Numbered from the stretch's first letter, positions 1-12,479 are shown. The stretch: 64,000 bases of DNA from Geosiphon pyriformis (GCA_016748015.1 JAAOMT010000741.1:518462-582461), one strand, 5' to 3'. The notes: generated by a model not told the origin, from the letters alone. Program-made: numbers and translations.

Positions 1-1760
1 TTCTTGTGTTAGCATCACTATTGCGGAGACAAAAAGCATTGTTATATAATCAGTAGGTATCCCTTGGTTTTGTGGAACAAAAAGAGAATATGTAAAACGA
101 ATCTTACCCATTGCGGGACTTGAATGTGCAAATTTACATTTTGGCTGTAGTGAGAAGGATTGAAACCATAGATTATCAAATGTTTTTAATCATTATTTAA
201 AAGGTGATAGGATGACCTACGTTTGTACATTCGGTATCATATTTGCATCCTACTTCTAACAACACAGAAGGTGCTGCACCGGTACCGATAGAAGCAGGGC
301 TCGCATGTGCAAATACACAAGTTGGTTTTGCACAAGCTTCCCCGAATTTACAAAGAGCAGTGGGATTAGCCTGAATGCTTGTTGTTGATGATGAAGTAGT
401 CGTTGTAGGGGCTGCAGGAGGTACTGCGATTAGAGTTGTTTGCGATGTGTTTGCGCTGGATGTGGTGATGACATTTTTGGGGTTATTGGTTGATTCACCA
501 TTAGTTGTTCCCTTTTCACCGTTTTGTTTTAGGACAGTCGCAGTTTGGGTACTAGAATAACTTGGTTGGTTTGTGCTAAAAGATGACCCCATAGATTGTC
601 TGGGAAGATGGTTTCGTCTCAATGTACTTGGTCGCTGGAAATTATTCTTAATAAGACTAGGCCCCGGCATAAATGGACGTCTTATGGGGAAGGGATCGAA
701 AGCGTCAGTAGCAGGATGAATATATAAGCAGGTTCTATCTGAATTCGGACAGTTCGGAAAAGCTCTGAAATGATATTTAAAATTACAAAAAAATGATTTG
801 TCAACAATGTAAAATAACAAAGTTTCTATAAAGTAGAAAATATGAATTTTACCCGCATATCTCAGTAGGATGATGGAATTTACATGCTGCTCCTAAATCA
901 CAGTTAGGCCAATGTCGACATCTAGAAAGTTTAGGTCCAAGAACTATGCTATCCGTTATATTATGAGATCCCATCATATCAACATCTGTAATTGGGGGAG
1001 CGGGATTGTGGAAAAATGCAGGATTGATATATGCTGTGGTCATTCCCCCTTTTTTTCCTAATCGATCCAAAACACTTCGAGGTTGAGCGAAAGGTCGTGG
1101 TGGCTCAAAGTTGAATTGAGGTGGAAAAGAAAATTGTGGCTCAGGTAGCCGTCTCTCGTTAACTATGTTTTAGAATATAAATGTTAGAATCTTTGGCGTT
1201 TGATATTTATGTATTTTTAATTTCGAGCTGTTCAGACATACAATATCTAGGACGCTCAGGTCTGGGGGGCGTCTCATACATAAGCTCTGGTGACGGACGA
1301 TCTGGGGTTAACTGCACTACATTAACTCTATCGGGGGTTAGCTGATTAATTTGTCTTTCAGGAGTGAAATTTGCATTATTCGAACTGTTTCGAGCTGGAC
1401 TTGAGCGATTATTCATCCGATCCGGAGATTGCCGCTGCAAATTCCTCTGATTATGTTCACTTGGAATATTATAGCTATTATTCTCATAAGAACGGAACTG
1501 CTCAGGTGCAGAATCAGTTTCAATTTTTCTGGCCTTATGTTGAAAACGATCATCATCTATTCTAAAATCACTAGTTGGACTGTATGGTCGTTTAGCAAGT
1601 TGTGCCTTTGTCATATATTCGTCTACGTAACATCATGAATAAAAATTTATCAAAATTAGCTGAAGTGTTTTCAGTAAATAAATCCTGAAAATAACTTACC
1701 AGCCCTATCCCCATTCCCTTCACTTCGCGCACTTCTACTTGCGTCTTTTACAGCAGTCAT
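1..1760 (-). CDS. NAB2: Nab2/ZC3H14-type CCCH zinc-finger poly(A)-RNA binding protein (3' end beyond the window)
   Basis: Nab2-family proteins bind poly(A) tails in the nucleus, limit tail length and help mRNA export. Six exons join in consistent phase: 1700-1760, 1242-1622, 853-1162, 221-764, 108-144 and 1-17; introns are 76-90 bp. The spliced product so far is 450 residues. It has a polar, disordered first part followed by at least four Nab2-type fingers with Cys-X5-Cys-X4-6-Cys-X3-His spacing. Finger 1 (CRHWPNC...CKFHH) is in the 853-1162 exon. Finger 2 (CGAFPNC...CLYIH) is split by an intron. Finger 3 is CKFGEAC...CVFAH. Finger 4 (CKYDTEC...CKFAH) is split by the 145-220 intron. The ATG at 1760 is the first in frame after an upstream stop. 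I see no PWI-like N-terminal domain, so a further 5' exon may be missing. The family is clear; the start is uncertain. Confidence 0.85.
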
Positions 1761-3720
1761 AAAAAGGCGAGAGGTGGTAGTGATAGCGTTTGACCTCCTG
1801 TACAGAATGAAATTTTTTAAGAGGAGTGGAGTTAAAACTTTGAACAAAAACTGAATTATTCAAAAGTTGATCACTCATACGTGAGATAAAGGCGGGGTAG
1901 AACCTTTGTGAAGAGCGCCCTCCAACACTAGCAACCACCGATCTGACGCGTCGTTGTTCAAGAGGTTCGTTGTGATACATTTGAATTGTGAAAAAAGAGT
2001 AAGGCAATAGAAAAAAAAGAGAAAAGTGACCGCGTTCGATTCAAACCACAATGGTTTTATTTTTTGTTGGGATGTTCGATGGCATACTGCGAAGCTACGA
2101 GTAGCAACCAATTAAAAGAAAATCCTTGCGCCACTATGTGGTTGCAAAAAAAGGATAACAGATGCTGACGATTTTATGATCAAATGACCTTTCGTCATTC
2201 TAAACGCAACTGCGCCATAGAGTTGCCACAAGTGTGCCTCATCAATCGATGCGTGTTAATCTTTTTTTTTTTTAAGTAAAATATAATTTTTGATATCTGG
2301 GCGACACACGATACCCTTCATGGCGGGAGCTTAACACTCAGTGTTTTGTGACCTCCGCGACTTTTGTCTAGGGCAAGAATGCAAGGATACTCTTTTGACC
2401 CGTTTGTCCTGTTGGACAGACACCACCATTATACTCCTTCATTTCCTACCAAAAATCATTATGTCAAGCCAGTTTTTTTCTTCCCGCTGTCAGTCTTGTC
2501 AATTTTAACAACATAAACATATTTTTCTGTAGACCAAAATTGAAACTATTCGAATTTGTTATTTCGCAGAAATGAATTTTGAAACCCATATCACAAAATA
2601 CTTGCAGTTGAATAGTTATGCTAAATGTAGTATGCTTGAAGTTGACGAATAATATTGTCTACACAAGTGAAAGCTTGAATGATATCTCTAATGCATTTAA
2701 GGAATGATTAATCAATATTTCAGAGGACAGTAATTCACTTTTAGGGGCGAAAAAAAAAGCTATTAAACTCTTTTATTGCCTAAAAACAGGCATAACACGT
2801 TAAACAGAGATAAAAAATTTCTAGAAAATCAGGATTTCAAGCTTTCTCAAGTTAGTCACATAAGTGTAGTCTTTATAGGTTTCAAGAAATATTTTTCTGA
2901 TCCAAATCCAATGATATAGAATCAGCACAAGGCAAAAGTTGAATTAATAGTAATTATTGACAAAATAATTATCATGAATATTATTTATTTCATTCACAAT
3001 GAACCAATTTGATATATTTATTGATTCATTATAATCTTAAGAAAAAAGAAGAATAAATACTATTAGATTTATGATAAAACAATAAAAATTAAAAAATAAG
3101 AAAAAAACAAAAGAGAAATAATAAAAGAAAAGTATTTTTAATCAATGTTTTATAATTTTATTTTACAAAAAGCTGATTTTTTATATAAATAATGCTTTTT
3201 AAAATATATAGCATAATTAATTAACAAATTTTATTTTAAATTAATTTTTTATTTTATTATCAACTTAGTTTTATAAATATTAAATAAAGTAAATTATGTA
3301 TATTAATTGTTTTTAAATTTATTTTTACTGAAATAACATAATGATATTTATAATAATATAATAAGTTATTTTAATTATTATTATAAAAAAATAAAACCAA
3401 AAGTATTACAACAAATAATAGTAAAAAATAATAATATATTTATATAATATAATAATATTCATAATTAATTTGTTATTTTAAAGATAAATATTATTAATAA
3501 CTTTTTATAAATTAAAAAATATATTAAAATTATAACTTTTTGTAATATATAATATGTAAATTTTGCTTTTAAAATATCAATTAATTTTTTTTAATTTATA
3601 TTAAATTATAATATTATTATTAATTATATTATATTAAATAATAATTAAACTTAATATGTTAAATAATATATATATATATATATTATATTAAAATATATTA
3701 TTATTATTATTATTATTATT
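1761..3720. other. AT-rich intergenic stretch
   Basis: I see no supportable gene here. 1761-2300 is moderately AT-rich and holds the presumed 5' flank of the Nab2-type gene. An open frame at 1735-2007 (-) runs over the start region in another frame and matches nothing I know. From about 2950 the sequence becomes extremely AT-rich, with short A/T repeats, and it ends in an (AT)n block near 3667-3684 and a (TTA)n microsatellite at about 3690-3720. Confidence 0.6.
3690..3720. repeat. (TTA)n microsatellite at the 3' end of the LINE
   Basis: A run of TTA units lies where coding-like similarity to the minus-strand LINE stops. On the LINE strand it reads as a (TAA)n tail. Many LINEs end in such a simple repeat, so I take it as the likely 3' terminus of the element. 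Confidence 0.5.
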
Positions 3721-4689
3721 AATTTAATAAGTACAGCTTAACCATTACTTAAAATCATACAATCATATAAGATCTTATATTAAGTTTAATTTATGCTTTT
3801 TTTATATATAACCAGCTACTTAGACCAATCAAAATAGCATTATACACCTAAACTATCAATTACAGAAAAGTTTTGCAAAAAACCAAAATGTATACTAATT
3901 AAACTAAGATACAAGCTGAAACAAACATAAATATTTAATTTGATGCCAAAATCACAAATTATCTTAGAAGACTATAATAAAGCCAAACCAGAAATAACTA
4001 AAACCACTAAATTATTATGTGACAAGAGGCCATACTTTTTATAATCCACACTTAATTTGGTGGTTGATAACTATATGACAGATTTATAATCTTTAACAAA
4101 ACTTCAGACCAAATTAATGTCCAACAAATTTCTATTAAACCCAGCATCCAACAAACTTACTGTATTAGCCATTCACTCTTTCATTACAAAATTTTTAATT
4201 AATATCATATATAAATGACCAAAAGATTTTACTTTTTATAAGAATTAAATCACCATATAATTAATAATATAGGCACTTAACAAATTAGTCTAAGCTTTAA
4301 AAATGGTCAAAATTAAATTTTTTCTGGTACAAATGTCTTAGATATACAAAAATATATGGTCAAAATCTTCAATTAAACTGTACTAGATATATAATAGACT
4401 AAGATAGCTTGACTTATACAATTTTTTTTTTTGACTATATGTAGTTAATAATATAAGGCCTTCATAAAATAAAACTAAAACACTACAAAAACAGAGCTGG
4501 TAGAATTAGAACAAATTCTATTATTAAGGTGGTAAATATTAAGAGTTTGATACATATCAAATAGTTTGCAAAAATTTATATTTACAGTACTATTTGTGCA
4601 CTTAAATTTTTAACTAACAAAGTTAACAGCTTCAAAAAAATATTTTATAAAGTGATAGTCATTTCCAGAAACAGACCTATCTTTAATGA

Positions 4690-5110
4690 CAAGAAAGCAA
4701 TATAACATTTTAGCAGACAACATAAACTCAAACATGATAATAGCATCAGCAAAAAAGTCAATACACTTATTGCTAATAACTCCAGAATGATTTTTTACTT
4801 TGTTCTAACCAACTAATAAATTTTTAGATACAATAGTCAAATGAATATATTTTTTTTTAACTTAGTACTTATCATAAAAATTAAAACTGACAAACTTATC
4901 TATTGAAACACATACATTTAACAATGCCTGACTATCCATAAACAACACTACTAAATTAAATACAGAAATACAATTCAAAACAAGAGCAATAGTCTGCAAT
5001 TCCATTAAAATTAAAAAAAACAAGTCATAAATCTAAACACCAATACTTAAATTAATATCTAAAAAGTAAACAGCAGTATTATCATAAATATTTACAAACT
5101 CCAAACTTTT
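4690..5110 (-). pseudogene. LINE RNase H domain (broken)
   Basis: Reading the minus strand from about 5110 gives an RNase H-like pattern: AVYFLDINLSIGV, then LQTIALVL, then MDSQALL (the position of the TDSQA catalytic-Asp motif), and finally VKNHSGVISNKCIDFFADA, matching the KGHSG...N..AD.LA segment. Internal stops remain. It lies downstream of the reverse transcriptase, as expected for a LINE with an encoded RNase H. Confidence 0.7.
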
Positions 5111-5807
5111 GACTGATCAATCTGTATAGACAATTATAATATTAGATTCATTTTTTATAAGATGCTTATTAATAAAGCCAAAATCACAAAACAGTTACTA
5201 AAAATAAAACATCAAGCCAAAACATTATCATTAACCAAATCACTATTTTTAATAAACAAAATTAATGAATTAAACCAACCAAAAACAAAACCCTTAGAAT
5301 TTAATCTTTTTTATCTGCAAAATGTACTCCATATAAAACACATGTTATAACAGTTTAGAAGTTGATCTGCAAAGACAATACTAAATTTTCTCAGTGAGCT
5401 TACTATGTTTATATAATATTTCACACCTAAAACATTTATAACAATAATATTGCAACCAGTCCAAAAAACATTAAATACATTATTAATCAAAAACAACTAC
5501 ATAATATTAACATGTTGGTATTACCAGCCAAAAAACAGTTTATAAAATTGATTAACAATACAATCAGAAAACTAAAAAGTTGTTAAAACATTTAATTAAT
5601 AGTCTATAGATCTATAGCTTTGTGTTTAAACAACCTGCTGAAAATACTATCTGAATTGACAAAGATAACTAAACTAGTTAACAAATTTTCAGCCTATATT
5701 TGTCCAAATAACTTGAAATTATACAATTTAAGATAAGAAATAGCTTCATTGAGAAAGTTCTTAAATAAATTAGCCTTAAGTTTTAGCCCCCTTCTTAATA
5801 TTTTGTT

Positions 5808-6975
5808 CTATTTTTTACATACACTTAGTAAAATATAACTAAATTGTATCCTATAACTAATAATAAGCTGAAAAACTACAAAGACCAAATATAAAAATTG
5901 CTTGTTTAAAACAGCTTTCATTAAAACTATGTTCATAAAAAACTTAATATCTAAGTAAGTTTTAGTAAAATTTGGTTTAGAAAGATTATTTATAAACAAA
6001 AAATATTCAAATATCAATAAAATTTACTTTTTTTCACTAATAAAATGCTTGACTTACTAATCAATAATTGAGAAACTTTTATTCTTTAATTAATAGGTAT
6101 AGGAACCATTTTTTTTATGTTAATTAAAATGTTATTAATTTGAAAAAATTCATTAGCTATGTCCAAAATATGTTAAGTAACAGATATGCTATTTCTAATT
6201 TAAATAGTTATCTTTAGGATTCTGCTTGTCAATTTTTATAAAAAACTTTGAATCCAATTTGTAACTATATAAATCCTCATGTTTTTTGATCTTACAGAAC
6301 AAAGAGTCATAAAAAATCTTTTACAGCAGTAATAAAAAAAATTTTTTTTAATCCAAACTATTATGAATAATATATCTATTTATAAGTCTAAAATTAGTCA
6401 TTATTTAATTGACCTAATTGTTGTGTATACTTTTAAAAAACTTATTCAAATAGAAACATATTTTGATCTTAGTCAAACTGTTTTGCAAATAAAATCAACT
6501 AACAAAGTTGTATGTTTAAAGAATCAACTATAGCTCTTTGTTTTTTTTCAGTATATTTTTAATTAATAAACTAATAGCAAAAATCAAAGTCTGAGTAAAT
6601 GTGCTTTTTAGAACTGAAAAGTTATTTCTACACAAAATATCAAATCTATTGTAAAATAAAAAAATTTTATCTGAAAAAATTTTAAACAAAATTTTTCAAG
6701 CTGTTTTAATTAAAATTATTGGTCTGGTATTAGTAAAAGTTTTTTTTCAGTTATATGACTTTGGTATTATAAAAATTCAGATTTGTTTCTACTGTATAGG
6801 AATTGCATCTAATACTAAACACACATTAAAAATATCTAACAGACCAATTGGCATTTACTTATTACTATGTTTCCAAAGCTTATTAAGGATATCAGAGAGA
6901 TCAGTGGCTTTTTTATTAGACAGATTTTTGACAACTTAGAGAAACTCATCAAACTTAATATCACTCATTACCTCT
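5808..6975 (-). pseudogene. LINE reverse transcriptase domain (broken)
   Basis: Minus-strand translation in shifting frames gives the ordered hallmarks of a LINE reverse transcriptase. First comes a helical lead-in with KKATDLS near 6900. Then NTRPIILI with KILFKIFSDK follows near 6650-6740. Near 6580 there is FDILCRNNFSVL, then a segment near 6380 matching the region just before the catalytic centre. The thumb at 5808-6017 is open and well preserved (NLSKPNFTK...IISYRIQFSYI). The expected catalytic DD motif near 6150 is destroyed. Multiple stops interrupt the frame. Confidence 0.75.
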
Positions 6976-7077
6976 GTGAAAGCATTATTATTAACATAAT
7001 TTAAGAGAGCATATTGATTAAACCAAACACCAAGTATTATACACTCTTTTGTTTATTTTTTCATAATCTTGTTGGTT

Positions 7078-7081
7078 ATAG
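7078..7081. repeat. Target-site duplication ATAG (left copy)
   Basis: ATAG directly precedes the left LTR, and the same four bases follow the right LTR at 14727-14730. The fifth flanking bases differ, so the duplication is 4 bp, or 5 bp with one change. Confidence 0.7.
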
Positions 7082-7735
7082 TGTTACGGGTTGGAGTAAC
7101 AAACTAACGGATAGTAAGAGAGAACAGGATTGTAGGGTGATGAAAATAATCAAAGGGGATTCAACTTTAAAGAGTGAATTGAATGAGTATGGATTCAATG
7201 TGCGAGATCAGTCTTATAAAATATCTCAGTCGCTATTCTTTTCAAAGATAACTAAGGAATCTGAAGGTAAAGAGATAGTCCGTACTATCAACAATTAATC
7301 ACCACTGATATAATTCTATGTCTCATGTCGGCACTCTTAGAATTCAATATCAGGTATCAACTTGTGTTTTTCAGTCATGTTTATTCAAATAATCTTCAAA
7401 TGCTACAATTATATACATCAGAAAAAGACCAACAAGTAATTTTTTATCCTAAGATGTTCGGATACTTGAAGGTAGGGAAAGGAAAATTAGCAATAAGAGA
7501 GTGATTGAGATGAAAGTTGTTATTTTTATTTATTTGATTCTTGTCTAAGAGATGATTTTCTACAGCTAAGAGACTCATCACTTATATAGCTATTGAAAGT
7601 AGTTAACGACCAGGTCAATGGTCAGGTCATTAATCAGGTCAATGATTACTATCTAAAAATAGAGTGGCTAATTATATGACATCAGTGACTAATACATGTG
7701 ATAACTAATAAAAATTATGGGTTTCAACTGTAACA
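7082..7735 (-). repeat. 3' LTR of the Ty3/gypsy element
   Basis: This 654-bp repeat is collinear with 14073-14726. It begins TGTTACGGG and ends CTGTAACA on the plus strand. Over the first 360 bp I count about 40 differences from the other LTR, all transitions and no indels. Confidence 0.93.
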
Positions 7736-8445
7736 TCATCTTCTCCAAAGAGATTGAGCTCCGGTGAAATCAAGCTATTTATAGGGTATTCTAATTGAAC
7801 AGTTTTGTCTAACTCAAAACTAACTAGTTTGTTGAAGTCTTTTGTGGATAGAGTGTATAGTACTTGAGGCAAAATAAGCTTTGTATCCAAGAGACCAAAT
7901 CTTTGTATAAGAGTTTTGGCTCTTTTTGCAATAATCAAAACTCTTGGGACATCTAAATATATAATGCCCAAAATTTTCACTTGTATCTCTAAAGTTGTTT
8001 TTTTCATGAGCTTCATTTCTTCTATGATTTCACCAAGACAACCATAGAATTCTAGTTGCCTTCCATATGACAAGTTTTTGTCTATGGGCAAGATTTCCTT
8101 AATCGTTTTTCCAATTGTTATGGAAAGTGTAAGTATTGCTGCTGTTATGCTTTCCAGCAAATACTTATCCATTTTGCTACCAATTTTTTCTCTTCTGGTA
8201 GTGGTTTTCTTTGGTCTAATAACAGTATGTGTTCTACTGTTATCAGTTATGGTGGTTTGTTTTCCAATAGTCAGAGTAGCATTTGGATAATTTTTGATCC
8301 AGTACTCATAGAGAGTGTAGAAAGCGTTTTGAATGTTTTGATCTAGAAAATAATTGTTTATGTCAATTGAAGATACCTCTGTTTTGGGAATGGTGCATTT
8401 ATTTATATTTGATTTTTGTTGATCATTTGGGTTGGTATTATCACA
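7705..8445 (-). CDS. Unrecognised ORF between integrase and the 3' LTR
   Basis: An open frame of about 245 codons on the element's coding strand runs from near 8445 (after an in-frame TGA) to the stop at 7705-7707, ending 30 bp inside the LTR. An internal Met at 8172 would give 155 residues (MDKYLLESITAAILTL...). The upstream part is polar and basic (RPKKTTTRREK); the downstream part looks helical and mixed-charge. I see no signal peptide, clear membrane segment or catalytic motif. It could be a diverged C-terminal extension of integrase cut off by a stop, or an accessory protein of this lineage. I do not recognise it. Confidence 0.5.
   Translation of the reverse strand, partial: CDNTNPNDQQKSNINKCTIPKTEVSSIDINNYFLDQNIQNAFYTLYEYWIKNYPNATLTIGKQTTITDNSRTHTVIRPKKTTTRREKIGSKMDKYLLESITAAILTLSITIGKTIKEILPIDKNLSYGRQLEFYGCLGEIIEEMKLMKKTTLEIQVKILGIIYLDVPRVLIIAKRAKTLIQRFGLLDTKLILPQVLYTLSTKDFNKLVSFELDKTVQLEYPINSLISPELNLFGEDDVTVETHNFY
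7736..7750 (-). other. Polypurine tract before the 3' LTR
   Basis: On the element strand the bases immediately before the 3' LTR read TTTGGAGAAGATGA, a purine-rich stretch in the position of a plus-strand priming site. It is short and slightly interrupted, so the call rests mainly on position. Confidence 0.5.
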
Positions 8446-8859
8446 ACAAATAACTAATCAGGTCGTTTGTGATATTTCTTGAGTCATGTGCCATGAACAG
8501 GGCAATCATTGAAGATTGTTCTATATTGATCTTGTAAGATATAAGAACTATTGTTCAAAACTTTGTTAACTATAAAGAGTCCTTTCTACCGGCTAGAGAA
8601 TTTATTACTATAGATATTGTCTCTGTCTGAATGGTATTCTAAAACTAAGTCACCAACACTTAAGGAAAGTGTTTTATATGTTTTTTTTTTCTTAAGCTTC
8701 TCTTGGAATTGTTTTATCTTTTCAAAGACAATTATCTGTGCTTCTACTAATAAGTCAAGAATGGTACTAAGTCTTTTTTGCAAAATGTCTTTGTAATTCC
8801 CTATTGTTATTTTTTCAAAAGATATTGTCTCAATGTCAGTTTTTATTGGTAGGATTGCC

Positions 8860-9629
8860 ATTTATTCATAGAGTAGATAAAAGGATTCATAACTTGTTAT
8901 GTCATGATTCACAGTTCTATAAGCAAACAAAGCTGAAGGCAGTACTTTGTCTCATAAGTTTGTTTTTTCGCTGGTTTTGGCTAGGGTTTCACATAGTGTT
9001 CTATTGAAATGTTCCACTAGGCCATTTGTTTGGGAGTAATAAGGAGAGAAAAGTTTGTGACATATTTCCATTTTTCTGCAAAGTTCTTCAACAAGTGTAC
9101 TAAGAAAAGCTCTTTCTCTATCAAATAAAAGTTCTTTGGAGCAGCCATGGTAACAAATGATATCTTCATAAATAAAATTGACTATTAAAACTGCTGTTTG
9201 GTCTGGAATAGCTCTTGCTTCTACCCACTTTGTAAGATAGTCAGTAGCTGTAATAATGTATCTGTTGCCATCAGGAGTTATTGTTAAAGGTCCAACAACA
9301 TCTATACCAATTCTGTCAAAGGGTTGACCAACAGAGATTAGATGGATATCTTTTTTGTGATTGGGTTTTCCTCTTTTTTGGCAGATATTACAGATTTTGA
9401 TGTATTCAGCAATGTTTTTTCCCAAGGTAGGCCAATAATAGCGAGCTAGAGTTTTCTGAATTGTTTTTGTTTTTCCAAAGTGTCCAGCTAATGGATCAAT
9501 GTACATATTGTAGATCACAATTTCTTTTTCTTCAAATCTGATGACTCTCTGGAAGCGGTCAAGATCATTTCTATTTCTTTTATAAAGTTGGTTTTGGCAA
9601 ATCAAATAGAAATTTGATTGTTTGCACAA
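8860..9629 (-). pseudogene. Integrase (zinc-binding and catalytic core)
   Basis: The integrase inserts the cDNA into the genome. The N-terminal zinc-binding module is readable (YIDPLAGHFG ... CNICQKRGKP), but the first His, normally before the DPL segment, is Tyr, so the HHCC site is incomplete. The catalytic core shows GIDVVGPL (first Asp), FDRERAF (second Asp) and GLVEHFNRTL (Glu), so the DDE triad is retained. The frame is open from 9629 to about 8952 and continues in another frame to 8586. The His-to-Tyr change is what a C-to-T transition would give. Confidence 0.85.
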
Positions 9630-9784
9630 ATGTTCTTTTTGTTGTCATGTGTATTTTGGTGGGTATTGTCCTTTACCCAAAAATTCTATTAAGGCAGAGT
9701 AGTTGTCCAAGTCTATTATTGTGTTTGTCAAAAAAGGGGGAATTATTAATAATTAAGTTGGTTTGGTTTAAGAAGGTTGTTCTG

Positions 9785-11146
9785 TTACTGGATGGTAAGT
9801 CTGGAGAGAGCATCAGTGTTTTGATGATTAGCTTCTTTGTAATATTGAATATCATAGTCAAATTCATTCAAGTGGAGTATCCAGTGAGTTATCCATTTGT
9901 GTTCTAGCCTCTTTTTGTTGTGCAGCCAAACCAAAGCTTGGTAATCTGTTACCACCAAAAACTTCATACCAAGAAGATACTTACTTCAGTAACTGGTGGA
10001 CCATACTACTGCTAAGCATTCTTGTTCAGTAACTGAATAGTTCTGTTCTGTTGAGAAAAGGGTTCTACTAACATAGGCTATGGCATGTTCTTTGCCATCT
10101 TCATCTTTCTGGGAGAGAACAGCACCAAGTCCAAAGCCAGATGCATCAGTATGGAGGATAAAGGGTCGATCTAGATCAGATTGCTTAAGGATGGGTTCTG
10201 TAACCAGTTTTTCCTTTAAAGTTTCAAAGGCTTTTTGCTGATGTGTTCTCCAATAGTAATTGACATTTTTCCTGAGTAGCTGATTGAGAGGAGAGGTGAT
10301 TTTAGAGAAATCCTTAACAAATTTGTGATAATAAGAGACCAAACCAAGAAAAGAGCATAGTTTATAAATGTTCATTGGTTGTTTAATGTTTTGAACTTTT
10401 TCAACTTTGGCTGGGTCAGAAAAGATTCCATCTTTTGTGATAAAATGACCAAGGAACTGGGTGGATTGTCTTCCAAAGAAAGATTTGATTGGGTTGATCT
10501 TGAGGCCAGCATTTCTGAGGAGGTCAAAAACCTTTTGCAAATGTTCCAGATGTTCATTCCAGGTTTTTGAGTATACTATTATGTCGTCCAAATAGACTAG
10601 AACAAAGTTTTCTTTGACTGATTCAAATACTTTATCCATTAAGCATTGGAAGATGGGAGGGGCATTGGTAAGACCAAAAGGCATGACTGTGAATTTATAG
10701 ATGCCATACTTGGTGATGAAGGCAGTTTTCTTTCTGCTTTCTGGATCCATCTTTACTTGCCAAAATCTAGTAGTTAAGTCAATGGTTGAAAAGAAAGCAG
10801 CATCTTTGAATTGGTCTAACATTGCATTAATCTTGAGAAGTAGGTACATGTCTCTTTCAGTGATGGCATTTAATTGACAATAGTTGACACAAAAGCATAG
10901 TGTTCCACCTTTCTTAGATATTATTACAACTGGGAAAGCCTATTCACTCTTGGTTTCTTGTATGAATCCAAGTTCTTTCATCTGGTTTATCTCTTTCTTG
11001 ATAAACTCATCATTGTGCTGATTGGATTGATAAGGCTTCAAATGAATGGGTTGAGTTTCTCTGGTGGTGATGGTGTGTTGTATCACATGAGTACATCCAG
11101 GGGTATCACCTTCTTTGGAGATAACTGGGCTATTTCTAGCCAGCAA
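9785..11146 (-). pseudogene. Reverse transcriptase and RNase H (pol fragment)
   Basis: This is the polymerase part of the Ty3/gypsy polyprotein. From 11146 the RT entry segment appears (LKPYQSNQHNDEFIKKEI). The 10849-9986 frame then carries FSTIDLTTRFWQVKM, MPFGLTNAPPIFQ and the catalytic LVYLDDIIVYS. RNase H follows with ILHTDASGFGLGAVLSQ and an EQECLAVVW segment, ending near 9785 with NTDALSRL. The YLDD box is intact. Frames break near 10900 and 9970, so the polyprotein is not continuous. Confidence 0.9.
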
Positions 11147-11744
11147 ATTTTCAATGTCTATTTTTTTTTTCTAAGGAGGGTTCTTTTTGTTCTACAGCCA
11201 GTGATTGGATCTCAAGTGGTTCATTCTCAAAAGACTTCTGTATTTCTTTCAATTCTTCTCTGGGTATCAAACTGATTGGTTCCCAATCTCTGTAATAGAT
11301 CAGGCATGATTTGCATTCATCATTTGAAGAATACAAGAGTTTGTTGCACCAACACCAGGCACAAGGACCATGCCACCAAAAACTGTATTTGGCTTTTTTG
11401 CCAGGTTTTCTTTCAAAGGTTCTTTTAAGAATATCATAATAAGACCAGCAAATCAGCTTGCCATTTACAATGATTCTTTTTTTATCTGCTTTAACATTGT
11501 CCAGTGGTTTGCCATTGCTGGTAAAGGTGGTATAGGCGAGTTCAACAGTTTCTTCTTGCTCTTTTTGTTCTTCTTCTTCATCGCTCTCTTCATTATCTGA
11601 TTCATCTGATTATTCTTCTTCTTGGTTTTGTTTGGGTACTGAGAAAGTTGTCTAATGACAACACTTAACCACAATGGGTTTCTCACCACATCTGATGGTT
11701 AATTCACAAAGTTCATAATCAAGCAAAGCTTTTGCTTTCTTGAG

Positions 11745-12137
11745 TCATTCATTGCCAACAATAATAGTGTATTTCTTGGCTTCAGAAACTTTCATGTCAG
11801 TTTTAATGCTGATTCCATTGATGCGGACAGGAACAGTTTTGGCAATACCCAGTTCTTTCTTTTTGTCACTATGTATGTTGGTCATTGGTCTGGTAGAAGG
11901 TTCATTAATCTTTCTACCAATTGCTTTTAAGAAGTGTTTGGCAATGACACTAACAGATGATCTACTGTTCAGAATTAAGTCAATAAAGTATCCAGCCACT
12001 TGGGCTTTACAAATCAGAGGGGTGACATTGCTGTTGTCAGCAAGTCCAATTTGGCGAGGGCACTTGTTAGTTTTTGGTGTCTTTTTTTTTGGAATCAAGG
12101 ATTTGCAAAGATCCTTTCTGAACTGTAGATGGGTCAT
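11745..12137 (-). pseudogene. Retropepsin-like protease with mutated active site
   Basis: This minus-strand frame contains a retroviral-type aspartic protease pattern: GYFIDLILNSRSSVSVIAK followed by a flap-like region. The active-site motif is normally Asp-Ser/Thr-Gly; here it reads Asn-Ser-Arg. Loss of the Asp abolishes catalysis in this family. Both changes (Asp to Asn, Gly to Arg) are single G-to-A transitions on the coding strand. Confidence 0.75.
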
Positions 12138-12479
12138 TAACTGGCCAAAAGTAATATGTGCTGGAGTTTCTATGAGATCTTTGACAATGGAATAGGGTCC
12201 AGATTTTTGTATAATTTCTGGGAATTCTAACTTTGGAGGATTCTTAAAAATTTTAGCCTTTGGTGGTTCATTGTTATCAGCAGCAGAAGTTGAAGCTTTG
12301 TTGGGATCTAAAACGAAATCAATCTTGGCTTTTTTCTTCTTTCTGGTTGGTTCTGAGATGTTAATTGCTAGTTTATCTATGTCATGGTCATTATCAGTTA
12401 AGTTAAAAGTGTAAAAGGGGTTTTCTTCTGATTGGCTTGTACTCTCACCCTTTGGAGGTGTGCCTACCAGTTTAAAGGC

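Larger units (their letters stand above)
3721..7081 (-). mobile_element. Decayed LINE, 3' half (reverse transcriptase, RNase H, C-terminal region)
   Basis: This is the 3' part of a non-LTR retrotransposon whose 5' part lies at 14727-18060; the LTR element at 7082-14726 separates them. The minus strand, read across many stops and frameshifts, shows a LINE reverse transcriptase, then an RNase H domain, then a C-terminal region. Fragments such as NTRPI (RT), YLDIKFFMN (thumb) and DSQALLNV (RNase H) are readable. The composition is strongly AT-skewed, and many residues look like C-to-T or G-to-A derivatives of the conserved ones. The element cannot be active. I know this family from Rhizophagus-type genomes, but that is from memory. 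Confidence 0.8.
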
